22,093 bases of DNA from an uncultured bacterium (GTDB taxonomy: Bacteria > Bacteroidota > Bacteroidia > Chitinophagales > Chitinophagaceae): NCBI GenBank assembly GCA_903957405.1, contig CAJBPC010000279.1, forward strand, positions 1 through 22,093, given 5' to 3'. A program made the translations under genes and the position numbers. Below are positions 14,765-22,093 of the stretch, piece after piece. How positions within the stretch are numbered: position 1 is the first letter of the stretch; the number at the start of each line of letters is the position of its first letter. A model generated the notes under the pieces. It was not told the DNA's origin, made no database searches, and saw nothing but the letters and a program-made list of their open reading frames with translations.

Positions 14765-15769
14765 TCAAATATTATAAATGTCTGATTTATAGTTTTTCAG
14801 ATTGGCCGGGTCGAGGAACCATTGCGAGGTCTCCGTCAGTCCGCGCCTTAATCCATCCAGTCCCGCATACGCAGGCTTCCATCCGAAGAGCTCACCGGCT
14901 TTTGTATTGTCTGCCCACAAGCGCTCGACTTCCGATTTTTCAGGCCGGATGCGTTGGTCATCCGTCAGGATCTCCACTTGGGTATTCAATACTTCCGCTA
15001 TCAGATGCACCGTATCGCCTACTGAAATCTCGAAATTGCTGCCGAAGTTCACAACCTCTCCCAGGCCTGTATCGCATTCCAATGCCGCTATAAACCCGGC
15101 CACCGTGTCTTTGACAAAATTGAAATCTCTCGTTGGTGTGACAGATCCCAGCCTGATCTGTCGCTTACCATTCGCGATCTGGGTGATGATGGTTGGGATC
15201 ACGGCCCGGGCTGATTGCCGAGGACCGTAGGTATTGAAAGGACGGGCAATGACCACGGGAAGCCCGAAGGATGCATAAAAGGAGTAAGCCAGCTGGTCAG
15301 CGGCGATCTTGCTGGCCGAATAAGGAGACTGCCCCTGCAGCGGGTGCTCTTCCGTGATGGGCACGAATCGTGCAGTGCCATACACTTCACTGGTGGATGT
15401 ATGGACCACACGCTGTACACCGAGTTCCCGCGCAGCCTGCATCACATTGAGGGTCCCTTTCGCATTGACATCCACGTAAGTATCGGGTGAATGATACGAA
15501 TAAGGGATGGCTATCAAAGCAGCCAGATGAAGTACCGCATCACAGCCCTTCATGGCTTCCTTCACGCCATGTGGATCCCGTATGTCACCGGCAAAAACTT
15601 CGAAGCGGCCTTTGACATCAGAGGCGCAATCATCAAGCCAGCCCCATGAATTAAAAGAGTTGTACAGCACAAAAGCACGCACAGTATATCCCTTACGCAC
15701 CAGCGCTTCTGTGAGGTGCGACCCTATAAAGCCATCGGCTCCGGTGACCAATATTTTTTTAAATCCCAT
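14765..15769 (-). CDS. legB: NAD-dependent GDP-sugar 4,6-dehydratase LegB
   Basis: This 334-residue extended SDR enzyme removes water from GDP-GlcNAc to give the 4-keto-6-deoxy sugar, the first committed step toward the 2,4-diamino-trideoxy precursor. The NAD motif VTGADGFIGSHL is at residues 8-19 (GxxGxxG Gly10-Gly16). The active site has TSTSEVYG (124-131) and YSASK (Tyr150, Lys154). The LYNSFNSWGWLD segment (35-46) is a strong LegB hallmark. The gene opens the nonulosonate block and is separated from wzt by 133 bases, the largest internal gap of the operon. A secondary promoter could lie there, but I see no clear consensus. Confidence in LegB is high because of the NSFNSWGW motif and the following legC. 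Confidence 0.92.
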   Translation of the reverse strand: MGFKKILVTGADGFIGSHLTEALVRKGYTVRAFVLYNSFNSWGWLDDCASDVKGRFEVFAGDIRDPHGVKEAMKGCDAVLHLAALIAIPYSYHSPDTYVDVNAKGTLNVMQAARELGVQRVVHTSTSEVYGTARFVPITEEHPLQGQSPYSASKIAADQLAYSFYASFGLPVVIARPFNTYGPRQSARAVIPTIITQIANGKRQIRLGSVTPTRDFNFVKDTVAGFIAALECDTGLGEVVNFGSNFEISVGDTVHLIAEVLNTQVEILTDDQRIRPEKSEVERLWADNTKAGELFGWKPAYAGLDGLRRGLTETSQWFLDPANLKNYKSDIYNI

Positions 15770-15902
15770 GGAATAACATATGTATTATAAGCTAATGGAT
15801 ATCACTCAAAAAGTACATGGAAAACAAAACAATCGTCAGCCATCACACTGAATCATGAAATACCCGGGAAGGGTTTTGAATGCTCAAACCGGATGCGCCT
15901 AT

Positions 15903-17189
15903 TCAGAAAACAGCATATTCTGAATCAGATAATATAACCCCCGGCCGCTTATTGGAATATCCTGACAACGATCCATCAAAACTGTATTCCTCAAGGTTGA
16001 ATTCAAGCACGTTCTCCAAAGCATGGATGGCTCCTTGATTTGGAATGCCGAGTCCTATGGAAGCAAAACTATACGTACCTGCTTTAATGTTCACTGGAAG
16101 TGATATCCTGTATTTGTAAATCCCCTTTTTTCTGATATCAAGTCTTGAAGCATCACGATCGTTCTCATGCGAACAAACAATGATTTCCTCGTTTTTTTTC
16201 AGATAATAGTAGAAAATGAAACTCAGGCGATCGGTTTTGACTTCCACTTCCGCCTCCAGGTATCTTTTTTCAAACACATCGAATTCATTCTTGGAACGAC
16301 CTTCCGCATCTACCAACCTCAGGCTCCGGATCTGTGCCGGCTTATCGAGATCTGAATCGATAAGGATGTCATTCATGTCTTTCTCATCGACCTTGGCGCC
16401 GGTCTCAAGATATCCTTTAATAACATCGGCCGTTGGGCCTTGCGCGTGCACCATGCCCGCTTCAAGATGGATGCACCGCTTGCAAAGCGTCTGAATCATG
16501 CCTAGCTGATGGCTGACGAAGAGCACCGTCTTCCCCTCATTGGTGCTCGCATCCTGCATTTTTCCAAGGCACTTGCGCTGAAACTGCGCATCTCCCACAG
16601 CCAGTACCTCGTCGACAATGAGGATCTCACTGTTTAGATGCGCCGCGACGGCAAATGCCAGGCGAACATACATCCCACTGCTGTATCGCTTCACGGGAGT
16701 ATCGATATACCGCAACACTCCGCTGAATTCCACGATCTCATCCAGCTTCCGGTCAATCTCTCGCTTTCGCATCCCGAGAATGGTACCGTTAAGATAAATA
16801 TTCTCCCTGCCCGTAAGCTCCGGATGAAACCCTGTACCTACTTCGAGAAGACTGGCCACGCGCCCTTTTCCACTGATCCGACCAGATGTTGGCGCAGTGA
16901 CCCTGCTGATGATTTTAAGCAGTGTACTCTTCCCGGCGCCGTTCCGGCCGATGATGCCCACTGCATCCCCCTTCTCAATCTCAAAACTGACGTCCTTCAG
17001 ACTCCATACCACATCACTGCCACCCTTGATGGTCCTATCATTTGTCTCGCCAAGCTTCATGTAAGGGTCTTCCTTTCCACGCAGCTTCGCAAACCATCTT
17101 TCCAGATCCCTGCTGATGGTACCCGTACCGATCTCCCCAAGCTGATATGCTTTGGAGAGATGTTCAACCTTGATGACGACCTTGCTCAT
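15903..17189 (-). CDS. wzt: ABC transporter ATP-binding protein Wzt with C-terminal carbohydrate-recognition domain
   Basis: This ATPase drives polysaccharide export across the inner membrane with the permease encoded just upstream. The 428-residue protein has the polysaccharide-ABC N-terminus (YQLGEIGTGT, 15-24), Walker A GRNGAGKST (81-89), the signature YSSGM (169-173) and Walker B ILIVDE (189-194). Residues about 265-428 form a beta-rich extension of the Wzt C-terminal type, which in E. coli O8/O9a Wzt binds the capped end of the glycan and sets specificity. The frame is open to an ATG at 17237, but that overlaps the permease. The ATG at 17189 has AGG ten bases upstream and gives the usual family N-terminus, so I prefer it. 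The specificity domain should recognise the non-reducing end modification of this glycan (inference). Confidence 0.93.
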   Translation of the reverse strand: MSKVVIKVEHLSKAYQLGEIGTGTISRDLERWFAKLRGKEDPYMKLGETNDRTIKGGSDVVWSLKDVSFEIEKGDAVGIIGRNGAGKSTLLKIISRVTAPTSGRISGKGRVASLLEVGTGFHPELTGRENIYLNGTILGMRKREIDRKLDEIVEFSGVLRYIDTPVKRYSSGMYVRLAFAVAAHLNSEILIVDEVLAVGDAQFQRKCLGKMQDASTNEGKTVLFVSHQLGMIQTLCKRCIHLEAGMVHAQGPTADVIKGYLETGAKVDEKDMNDILIDSDLDKPAQIRSLRLVDAEGRSKNEFDVFEKRYLEAEVEVKTDRLSFIFYYYLKKNEEIIVCSHENDRDASRLDIRKKGIYKYRISLPVNIKAGTYSFASIGLGIPNQGAIHALENVLEFNLEEYSFDGSLSGYSNKRPGVILSDSEYAVF

Positions 17190-17220
17190 ATGGAACTTAC
17201 CTGAAATTTTTAAATTCCTG

Positions 17221-18066
17221 TCAAACGGTGTCGACAAATGTGCGTTCCACCTTATTGAATATCACGACACCAAAGACCAACACGATGAATGTAAATATGC
17301 TGCTGTACCCAAGGCCCGACCAGCTGAAACTTGCATTTCCAAGGAACCCATAACGGAACGTTTCAATGACAGCCGTCATCGGATTTGCTTCAATGATCCA
17401 ACGTATGCCTGAATCAGCAGTCGAAAGAGGATAGACAACAGTCGTTGCATACATGAGAAGCTGAACGCCGAATGTGACCAAAAAGGCGAGATCACGGTAT
17501 TTGGTCGTCATGGCGCTGATGATCATGCCCAATCCAAGACCTAACAACGCCATGAGAAGGATCAGGTACGGGAAAAGTAAAATATACATGTTGGGAGAAC
17601 ATTCCTCCCTGCGGAAGATCAGGTAGTACCCAAGCATACACAGGAACAGAATCATCTGGGTGCCGAACTTGACCAAATTGCTCACAACGATGCTCAAAGG
17701 CATGATCAGACGGGGGAAATAAACCTTTCCGAAGATATGGGCATTATCCTTGAAGACAGTGGATGTCTTTGTGAGACAATCCGCAAAATAATTCCAGGTC
17801 GTCACGCCGGCCATATAAAAAAGGGGCTGCGGTATACCATCCGTCTTGAATCCGCCAAGCCTGCCGAAAACAAATGTGAAGATGATCGTCGTCATCAACG
17901 GCTGTATGAAAAACCAGGCCGGCCCCAGGATGGTCTGCTTGTAAAAAGCCACGAAATCACGCCGTACCAACAGCCACAGCAAGTCCCTGTAATCCCAGAC
18001 TTCCTTCAACTTAAGGTCCAGTAGGGATGACTTCCCTTCGATATGCCAATCGTAATGAGAATCCAT
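17221..18066 (-). CDS. wzm: ABC-2 type polysaccharide export permease Wzm
   Basis: The 281-residue integral membrane protein has about six hydrophobic helices and the ABC-2 permease layout. The N-terminal cytoplasmic RDLLWLLVRRDF segment is followed by LGPAWFFIQPLM, then helices roughly at residues 53-69, 105-125, 130-150, 160-185, 195-215 and 250-270, with a short ANPMTAVIETFRYG element before the last helix. These are typical of Wzm/KpsM-like permeases for lipid-linked polysaccharides. Together with Wzt it would flip the completed chain. It starts 15 bases after the wzc stop, and the next gene starts about 31 bases after its own stop. The call is firm. Confidence 0.92.
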   Translation of the reverse strand: MDSHYDWHIEGKSSLLDLKLKEVWDYRDLLWLLVRRDFVAFYKQTILGPAWFFIQPLMTTIIFTFVFGRLGGFKTDGIPQPLFYMAGVTTWNYFADCLTKTSTVFKDNAHIFGKVYFPRLIMPLSIVVSNLVKFGTQMILFLCMLGYYLIFRREECSPNMYILLFPYLILLMALLGLGLGMIISAMTTKYRDLAFLVTFGVQLLMYATTVVYPLSTADSGIRWIIEANPMTAVIETFRYGFLGNASFSWSGLGYSSIFTFIVLVFGVVIFNKVERTFVDTV

Positions 18067-18081
18067 ATTCGTGGTTGATAC

Positions 18082-20520
18082 TTACTTCCTGCCACTATTT
18101 TTTTGTACAAATATGACCTTTCGGATCGGCTCTGTGATAAAACCGAATATCCCGCCTCCTTTCTTTCGCTTTCTTTTGCCTTCATCGAAATACTCGGCAC
18201 CCTGACCATATCCGTATCCGCTGTAGCCATAACCCCCGTATCCATAGTATCCTCCATAACCTGCCTGGATGTCGATATCGTTCAGAACCAGACTCACTTT
18301 TGGCAATCGCTTGTTTTCATATATCTCATCGAGCATCACCAGCTGCTTCTTAAAGGTATAGTTATGCCGAACCACATAGAGGCAGGCGTCTGCATATTTG
18401 CCAAGAACTAGTGCATCACCCACAAGTCCCACCGGTGCCGTGTCTATCACGATCACGTCAAATGATTCCTTTAGCTTTTTGATGAAAGCGTCAAGCCTAT
18501 CATCAAGCAGCAACTCGGATGGATTGGGGGGGATAGGGCCGCATGGCACCACATACAGATTCTCGAAGCCAGGCACCTGTATCGGTAGTTCTTCAAAAGA
18601 AACACCGCCTATGATATAGTTGGTGGCGCCCAGTCTTTTGCCCAAATTGAGCCCGCTCATGATCTTGGGCTTTCTGATGTCGAATTCGAGGATGGCCGTC
18701 TTCTTGCCGGCCAATGCCATCACAGCCCCCATGTTCGTACTGACGAAGGATTTGCCTTCGCCGCTGGTCGAGGAAGTCACCAGCAGAACGGCTTTATCTT
18801 CTGATGGAAGGATATACTTGAGATTCGTTCGAATGATCCTGAATTGTTCCGCAATGAATCTCCGGCTGGTTTGACTGACAACCAATGCCGTTTCTTCGTC
18901 GGAATGGCTGATCTCACCGATTATCGGTGCATCTGTAACCCTTTGTACATCATAACGCCCCCTGACCCTGTCGTTCAAATATTCAAGCAGAAAGATGATA
19001 AGAGATGGCAGAGCGATACCCAGCAAAAATGCTAAAATAAAAGTGCCCTTCCTGTTGGGACTCACAAGCACGCCTACTGGCAGTGCCGGCTCAATGACTT
19101 TCACATTCGATATCGTGGATGCAGAAACGATTGATGTCTCGAGCTGCTTTTCCAAAAGAAATGAAGACAATTGTTCAAGGATCTTCTGCTGTCGGGTTAT
19201 GTCAAGTAGCTCTTTTTCTTTGGCCGGCATCCGGGATATCTCCTGCCCCGCCAACTTGTTTTGGAGTAACAAGTTTGTATAAGACATCTGAAATGCCTGT
19301 CTCACGTTCTTGAGGTTTTGCAGGATATCAATCCTCAATTTCTCAATCGTAGTCTCCATCGACTGAATCATTGGGTTGGCACGAGTCGTCGTCTTGAGCA
19401 TCGTTTCCCGCTCCACCTGAAGCTTGTTGAATTCGCCTATCTGCATCTGCAAGGATGGCTCTTCAATACCCAGTATAGAACCTACCTGACGGTATGGAGT
19501 TCTGTTGTCACTCACATAACTGATCAGATTATCAACAAGCTTGAGTTGCACACCCTGACGGGTGGTCTCTTTGTCCAATTCTCCTAGCGAACTGATTATT
19601 TGTTCCGCTTGCATTTCCGGATTGATGATCCGGTTCTTTTCACGAAAACCCAATAAATTCCGCTCAACATCTCCCAGATTCACATTCACTGACCTGAGCT
19701 GGTCTTTAATGAACTGAAGCGCATTCTCCGCAGCGAGCTTCTTTTCTTCAAGCCCCACCTGAGAGTACTCCTTCATCCAATGGTTAATGATGGATGCCCC
19801 CAGCCTTGGATTCTCATTCAAGTAGGAGAGCAGCATGATATTGTTTGACTCCCCCGACTGGGTTGCGGTCAGCCCCGCCAACAATTGGGCTGCCCTTATA
19901 TCCGTCGCCGCATAACTGACATTGAATTGAAGACTGGCGAATTGTGAAAAGTCCACCGGATTCCTGCTCAAAGAGAACCGACCGGCGGAATTCTCAAATG
20001 GCTGATCAAAAGTCATCAACGTTCCATTCTCCCCGATGGTAAACTGCTTCTCATCCTTGAAATTGACATTGAGGATGAAGGATGTGGCGGAATCTTTCAA
20101 GTACAGGATATTCAACGTAAAAGGGCTCTCAGATGGCTGCAGCAGACTCGCACGAACACTCCCCTGATTAGAATATTCAAACTCCAGCCCAAGTGCCCGC
20201 ACAACTCGCTTACCCAGATTCAACGAACGGATGACCTGCATCTCATCGTTGATGTTCTTGTTGGGATTCGAAAACAGCATTTCTTCCATCTTGTCCTTGT
20301 TGGCTCCCATGGCAGAAGGATCCTTCACCATCAACGTTCCGGTCACACTGTAGATGTTAGGCTGATACCGCAGCTTCAAGAATGCGAGAAACATGAATAA
20401 CACAACGGATGCGATGACCCATGGGAGATAGGGCATGAACCTGATGACCATCTCGCGGGGTGAAATGGTATTCAGTTGCCGCTGCTGCTCTGCTGCTAAC
20501 GCAGTCGTCTCTTTTATCAT
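18082..20520 (-). CDS. wzc: Wzc-type tyrosine autokinase and chain-length regulator (PCP/BY-kinase)
   Basis: The 812-residue inner-membrane protein is a polysaccharide co-polymerase fused to a bacterial tyrosine kinase. TM1 is at about 33-50 and a periplasmic Wzz/GNVR region with coiled-coil character runs over about 60-480. TM2 is at about 492-513 and the cytoplasmic kinase follows, with Walker A SSTSGEGKS (583-591), Walker A' ILEFDIR (610-616) and Walker B VIVIDTAP (689-696). A tyrosine cluster at 755-777 holds nine Tyr spaced by Gly, the expected autophosphorylation site. Unusually it is not terminal: a basic run (KRKRKK, 782-787) and an amphipathic tail follow. It overlaps no gene and starts nine bases after the export lipoprotein. 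Wzc proteins usually serve Wzx/Wzy systems, while here an ABC transporter follows directly. Confidence 0.95.
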   Translation of the reverse strand: MIKETTALAAEQQRQLNTISPREMVIRFMPYLPWVIASVVLFMFLAFLKLRYQPNIYSVTGTLMVKDPSAMGANKDKMEEMLFSNPNKNINDEMQVIRSLNLGKRVVRALGLEFEYSNQGSVRASLLQPSESPFTLNILYLKDSATSFILNVNFKDEKQFTIGENGTLMTFDQPFENSAGRFSLSRNPVDFSQFASLQFNVSYAATDIRAAQLLAGLTATQSGESNNIMLLSYLNENPRLGASIINHWMKEYSQVGLEEKKLAAENALQFIKDQLRSVNVNLGDVERNLLGFREKNRIINPEMQAEQIISSLGELDKETTRQGVQLKLVDNLISYVSDNRTPYRQVGSILGIEEPSLQMQIGEFNKLQVERETMLKTTTRANPMIQSMETTIEKLRIDILQNLKNVRQAFQMSYTNLLLQNKLAGQEISRMPAKEKELLDITRQQKILEQLSSFLLEKQLETSIVSASTISNVKVIEPALPVGVLVSPNRKGTFILAFLLGIALPSLIIFLLEYLNDRVRGRYDVQRVTDAPIIGEISHSDEETALVVSQTSRRFIAEQFRIIRTNLKYILPSEDKAVLLVTSSTSGEGKSFVSTNMGAVMALAGKKTAILEFDIRKPKIMSGLNLGKRLGATNYIIGGVSFEELPIQVPGFENLYVVPCGPIPPNPSELLLDDRLDAFIKKLKESFDVIVIDTAPVGLVGDALVLGKYADACLYVVRHNYTFKKQLVMLDEIYENKRLPKVSLVLNDIDIQAGYGGYYGYGGYGYSGYGYGQGAEYFDEGKRKRKKGGGIFGFITEPIRKVIFVQKNSGRK

Positions 20521-20529
20521 TGTAATTAC

Positions 20530-21366
20530 TTATCTAAATGAATTGGCTACGATGGTAATGACCGATACCACCGAAAAAAGTATCGTCACGTATTGAATGG
20601 TCTGTATGTCTGCGGGTGTTTGCTTGCGCTTATCCGGCTGCACGATGACGACATCGTTCTGCCGCATGTAAAAATTTGGAGAAGACAAAATTTTAGGATC
20701 TGTAAGGTCTATTTGGACGTAACTCCGCTTCCCTTGCTCCTCACGAATAAGCATGATATCCTCCCTCCGACCGAAATTATTGATATCCCCCGCCAAACCG
20801 ATCACTTCAAGAATGCTCGCCTTCCCTGATGGGATAGTGTAGACTCCGGGACTCGATACCTCCCCCAATATGGTGATCTTGAAATTACTGAACCTGATCA
20901 CACAATAAGGATTTGTCAAAACACCCATTTCTAAGATCTTACGGATAAGTAACTCCTCCAACTGCTTAATTGTCAGCCCCTCCACTAATATCTCGCCCAT
21001 TGCATGCATGCGGATTTTACCGTAATTATCCACCAGATATCCGCCTCCGGATGTCGAAGCTGGTAATTCATTCCCGACTACAGGCCTCAGAGATATTGCA
21101 TCGCTGGACCCGCCTGCCTGATTGTAAATGAGCGTGGCTGCCGAATTATCACTGTGAAATCTGATACTCAACATGTCCCCCTTCTGAATCAACTGGTCCG
21201 GTATCACGATGTTCGCCATTATGGTTGAATCCGTCAAACCCTCAAAATACCTCACCGGCTTTGACACAAGACAGGAAGAAAATCCACCAATGCAAAAAAT
21301 TATCATCATAAACAGGAACCCCTTACATTGCCTTCTTGAGGTACACGGAAATAGGATAGTAACCAT
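20530..21366 (-). CDS. Polysaccharide export outer-membrane lipoprotein (Wza/OPX family)
   Basis: The 278-residue protein would form the outer-membrane exit channel for the glycan. A signal peptide spans about residues 1-31 with a lipobox FSSC (Cys32), so it should be lipidated. The poly-export domain covers about residues 52-160 (IQKGDMLSIRF, VDNYGKIRM, GLTIKQLEELL). One SLBB-type domain follows (ILGEVSSPGVYTIP, about 166-215). Residues 258-275 form a C-terminal hydrophobic helix, as in Bacteroidota members and unlike the amphipathic Wza helix. The ATG lies one base after the upxY stop (TAA-T-ATG). The first Met is followed by 14 polar/basic residues; a start at an internal Met is possible but would damage the signal peptide. 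Confidence 0.93.
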   Translation of the reverse strand: MVTILFPCTSRRQCKGFLFMMIIFCIGGFSSCLVSKPVRYFEGLTDSTIMANIVIPDQLIQKGDMLSIRFHSDNSAATLIYNQAGGSSDAISLRPVVGNELPASTSGGGYLVDNYGKIRMHAMGEILVEGLTIKQLEELLIRKILEMGVLTNPYCVIRFSNFKITILGEVSSPGVYTIPSGKASILEVIGLAGDINNFGRREDIMLIREEQGKRSYVQIDLTDPKILSSPNFYMRQNDVVIVQPDKRKQTPADIQTIQYVTILFSVVSVITIVANSFR

Positions 21367-21367
21367 A

Positions 21368-21871
21368 TTAATCCTGTTTTGGTATTAGATTTTTTTTATC
21401 AACCTGTGCCACCAACTTGCATCCAAGACTTTCAATAACGACCTCCACCGTGTGGTGCATTACACGCAAGATCGTAGCCTCCCTGTCCATCAACACCCCA
21501 CCAAGGATCACCACCTTGGCATTTGGCTTCAATTCCAACGACTCAAGCTTCACATCCTGATATTCATTCATGAACCGCCGAATATCCTCAATCTCCTTGT
21601 CCTTGATGATGGCCGGCTTTCCAAGCCAATACACATAATTCAACACACCAGTCACCATCCGCACCTGCGTCTGATCCTTCGGATGGACATGCACAAAAAC
21701 ATATGACTTGAATAACGGCTCTTCCACCACCTTGACACGGTCACTCCACTGCTTCTCGACCTTGTTCAAAGGACAATACGCCTCTATACCCTCGGCCAAA
21801 AGCAACCCATGGACTTTCTTCTCCCACCTGGGTTTGGTATAAATGGCGTACCAGTTTTTTTTTACAATCAT
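21368..21871 (-). CDS. upxY: UpxY-family transcription antiterminator (NusG-like)
   Basis: The 167-residue protein has the NusG N-terminal domain: NWYAIYTKPRWEKKV at residues 6-20, then PLFKSYVFVHV (52-62) and TGVLNYVYWLGKPA (74-87). A KOW-like beta-barrel segment follows (about 115-165). Specialised NusG paralogues of the UpxY/RfaH type, encoded as the first gene of surface polysaccharide operons in Bacteroidota, load on RNA polymerase at the leader and prevent premature termination in the same operon. Position as the first gene with a leader of about 190 nt fits this exactly. The start codon at 21871 has only a weak upstream purine stretch (CGGAA). It probably keeps transcription of this 20-kb operon running (inference). 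Confidence 0.92.
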   Translation of the reverse strand: MIVKKNWYAIYTKPRWEKKVHGLLLAEGIEAYCPLNKVEKQWSDRVKVVEEPLFKSYVFVHVHPKDQTQVRMVTGVLNYVYWLGKPAIIKDKEIEDIRRFMNEYQDVKLESLELKPNAKVVILGGVLMDREATILRVMHHTVEVVIESLGCKLVAQVDKKNLIPKQD

Positions 21872-22065
21872 TTCCGATATGGCTTCGCCACCTCAGTCCC
21901 ATCGCAACACTTCCGGGTGGCCGTTTAGAAATAAATATATGCTCAACCACACATTACAATCCCACTGCCATGACAATAGTCATCACATTACTCGACTCCA
22001 AAGCGGATTGTGCTGATCAGAAAGGGATGTTTGTTGGTCAGATATAAGATCATTAAAACTTCGCG
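21872..22065 (-). promoter_or_regulatory. Untranslated leader upstream of upxY, candidate antitermination target
   Basis: About 190 bases lie between the putative promoter and the upxY start and contain no convincing ORF. Visible structure on the minus strand is a small perfect stem-loop ATGAC-TATT-GTCAT (21983-21970) and a direct repeat of GTAATGTG (21991-21984 and 21957-21950, 34 bases apart) flanking it. UpxY-type regulators of Bacteroidota act through the 5' leader of their own operon, so this segment is the natural place for the recognition or pause element. The repeat and hairpin are short and could be chance. Confidence 0.4.
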
Positions 22066-22093
22066 CAAATATAGTGTTTTTACCATTCAGCAA
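22066..22093 (-). promoter_or_regulatory. Putative Bacteroidota-type promoter for the whole locus
   Basis: On the minus strand TATATTTG (22073-22066) matches the Bacteroidota -7 element TAnnTTTG exactly. A TTG at the right edge (22093-22091) lies 17 bases upstream and could be part of the -33 TTTG element, whose first base would be outside the window. Transcription would start a few bases left of 22066. This is the only full TAnnTTTG match I found upstream of a gene in the window. The -33 element cannot be confirmed because the window ends there. Confidence 0.5.

Noticed and set aside
10791..15769. Pseudaminic acid pathway instead of legionaminic acid
   Set aside because: LegB-type NSFNSWGW motif, NeuC-type epimerase and PtmE are present, while PseB-, PseG- and PseH-type features are not seen.
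15872..15890. Imperfect inverted repeat in the 133-base wzt-legB gap
   Set aside because: The stem has a bulge and no following T-run; a nearby near-match to TAnnTTTG is off by one base. There is not enough to call a terminator or internal promoter.
16638..17204. Plus-strand ORF of 188 codons
   Set aside because: It is antisense to the Wzt ATPase domain, which carries intact Walker and signature motifs; no independent support.
18190..18258. Tandem DNA repeat
   Set aside because: The repetitiveness comes from the Tyr/Gly-rich coding segment of wzc and is explained by the autophosphorylation cluster.

Overview
The window is one long polysaccharide biosynthesis and export locus, transcribed entirely on the minus strand (right to left). 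It carries 20 complete protein genes, one gene cut by the left edge, and no convincing plus-strand gene, RNA gene, insertion sequence or CRISPR array. The organism is most likely a member of the Bacteroidota. The reasons are a TAnnTTTG-type promoter, a UpxY-type NusG paralogue as the first gene, a lipoprotein-type export protein with a C-terminal membrane helix, weak ribosome binding sites and a moderate GC content (mid-40s by eye). A class such as Chitinophagia is possible but cannot be fixed from this sequence.

Layout in transcription order. (1) Right edge, about 21872-22093: putative promoter and a leader of roughly 190 nt. (2) 21871-17221: UpxY-type antiterminator, outer-membrane export lipoprotein, Wzc-type tyrosine autokinase and ABC-2 permease (Wzm). 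(3) 17189-15903: the Wzt ATPase with a C-terminal carbohydrate-recognition domain. (4) 15769-7360: a nine-gene block that reads as a nearly complete GDP-linked CMP-legionaminic acid pathway: legB, legC, legH, legI, legG, ptmE, legF, ptmF, ptmA. (5) 7382-4611: a HisF-like and a HisH-like protein plus an N-acetyl sugar amidotransferase. This trio is known from loci that turn an N-acetyl group into N-acetimidoyl (acetamidino). (6) 4601-2626: two further Gfo/Idh/MocA oxidoreductases with no assigned step. (7) 2629-1643: an unrecognised 328-residue protein, my best candidate in the window for a glycosyltransferase. (8) 1641-559: an SGNH-hydrolase-fold protein. (9) 441-304: a 45-residue membrane ORF. 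(10) 303-1: the start of a NodU-type carbamoyltransferase that runs off the window.

Taken together, the genes suggest a surface glycan containing a legionaminic-acid-type nonulosonate. The proposed flow is GlcN-1-P to GDP-GlcN (PtmE), acetylation, 4,6-dehydration (LegB), transamination (LegC), N-acetylation (LegH), 2-epimerisation with loss of GDP (LegG), condensation with phosphoenolpyruvate (LegI), CMP activation (LegF), and amidation of an N-acyl group (amidotransferase, HisH, HisF). Possible further redox tailoring, O-acylation and carbamoylation would follow. Export is encoded by an ABC transporter together with Wza/Wzc-type proteins, an unusual mixture. No obvious initiating phosphoglycosyltransferase, polymerase or ordinary GT-A/GT-B glycosyltransferase is visible, so the locus very probably continues to the left. 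Family assignments rest on motifs and remembered family features; no database search was run.
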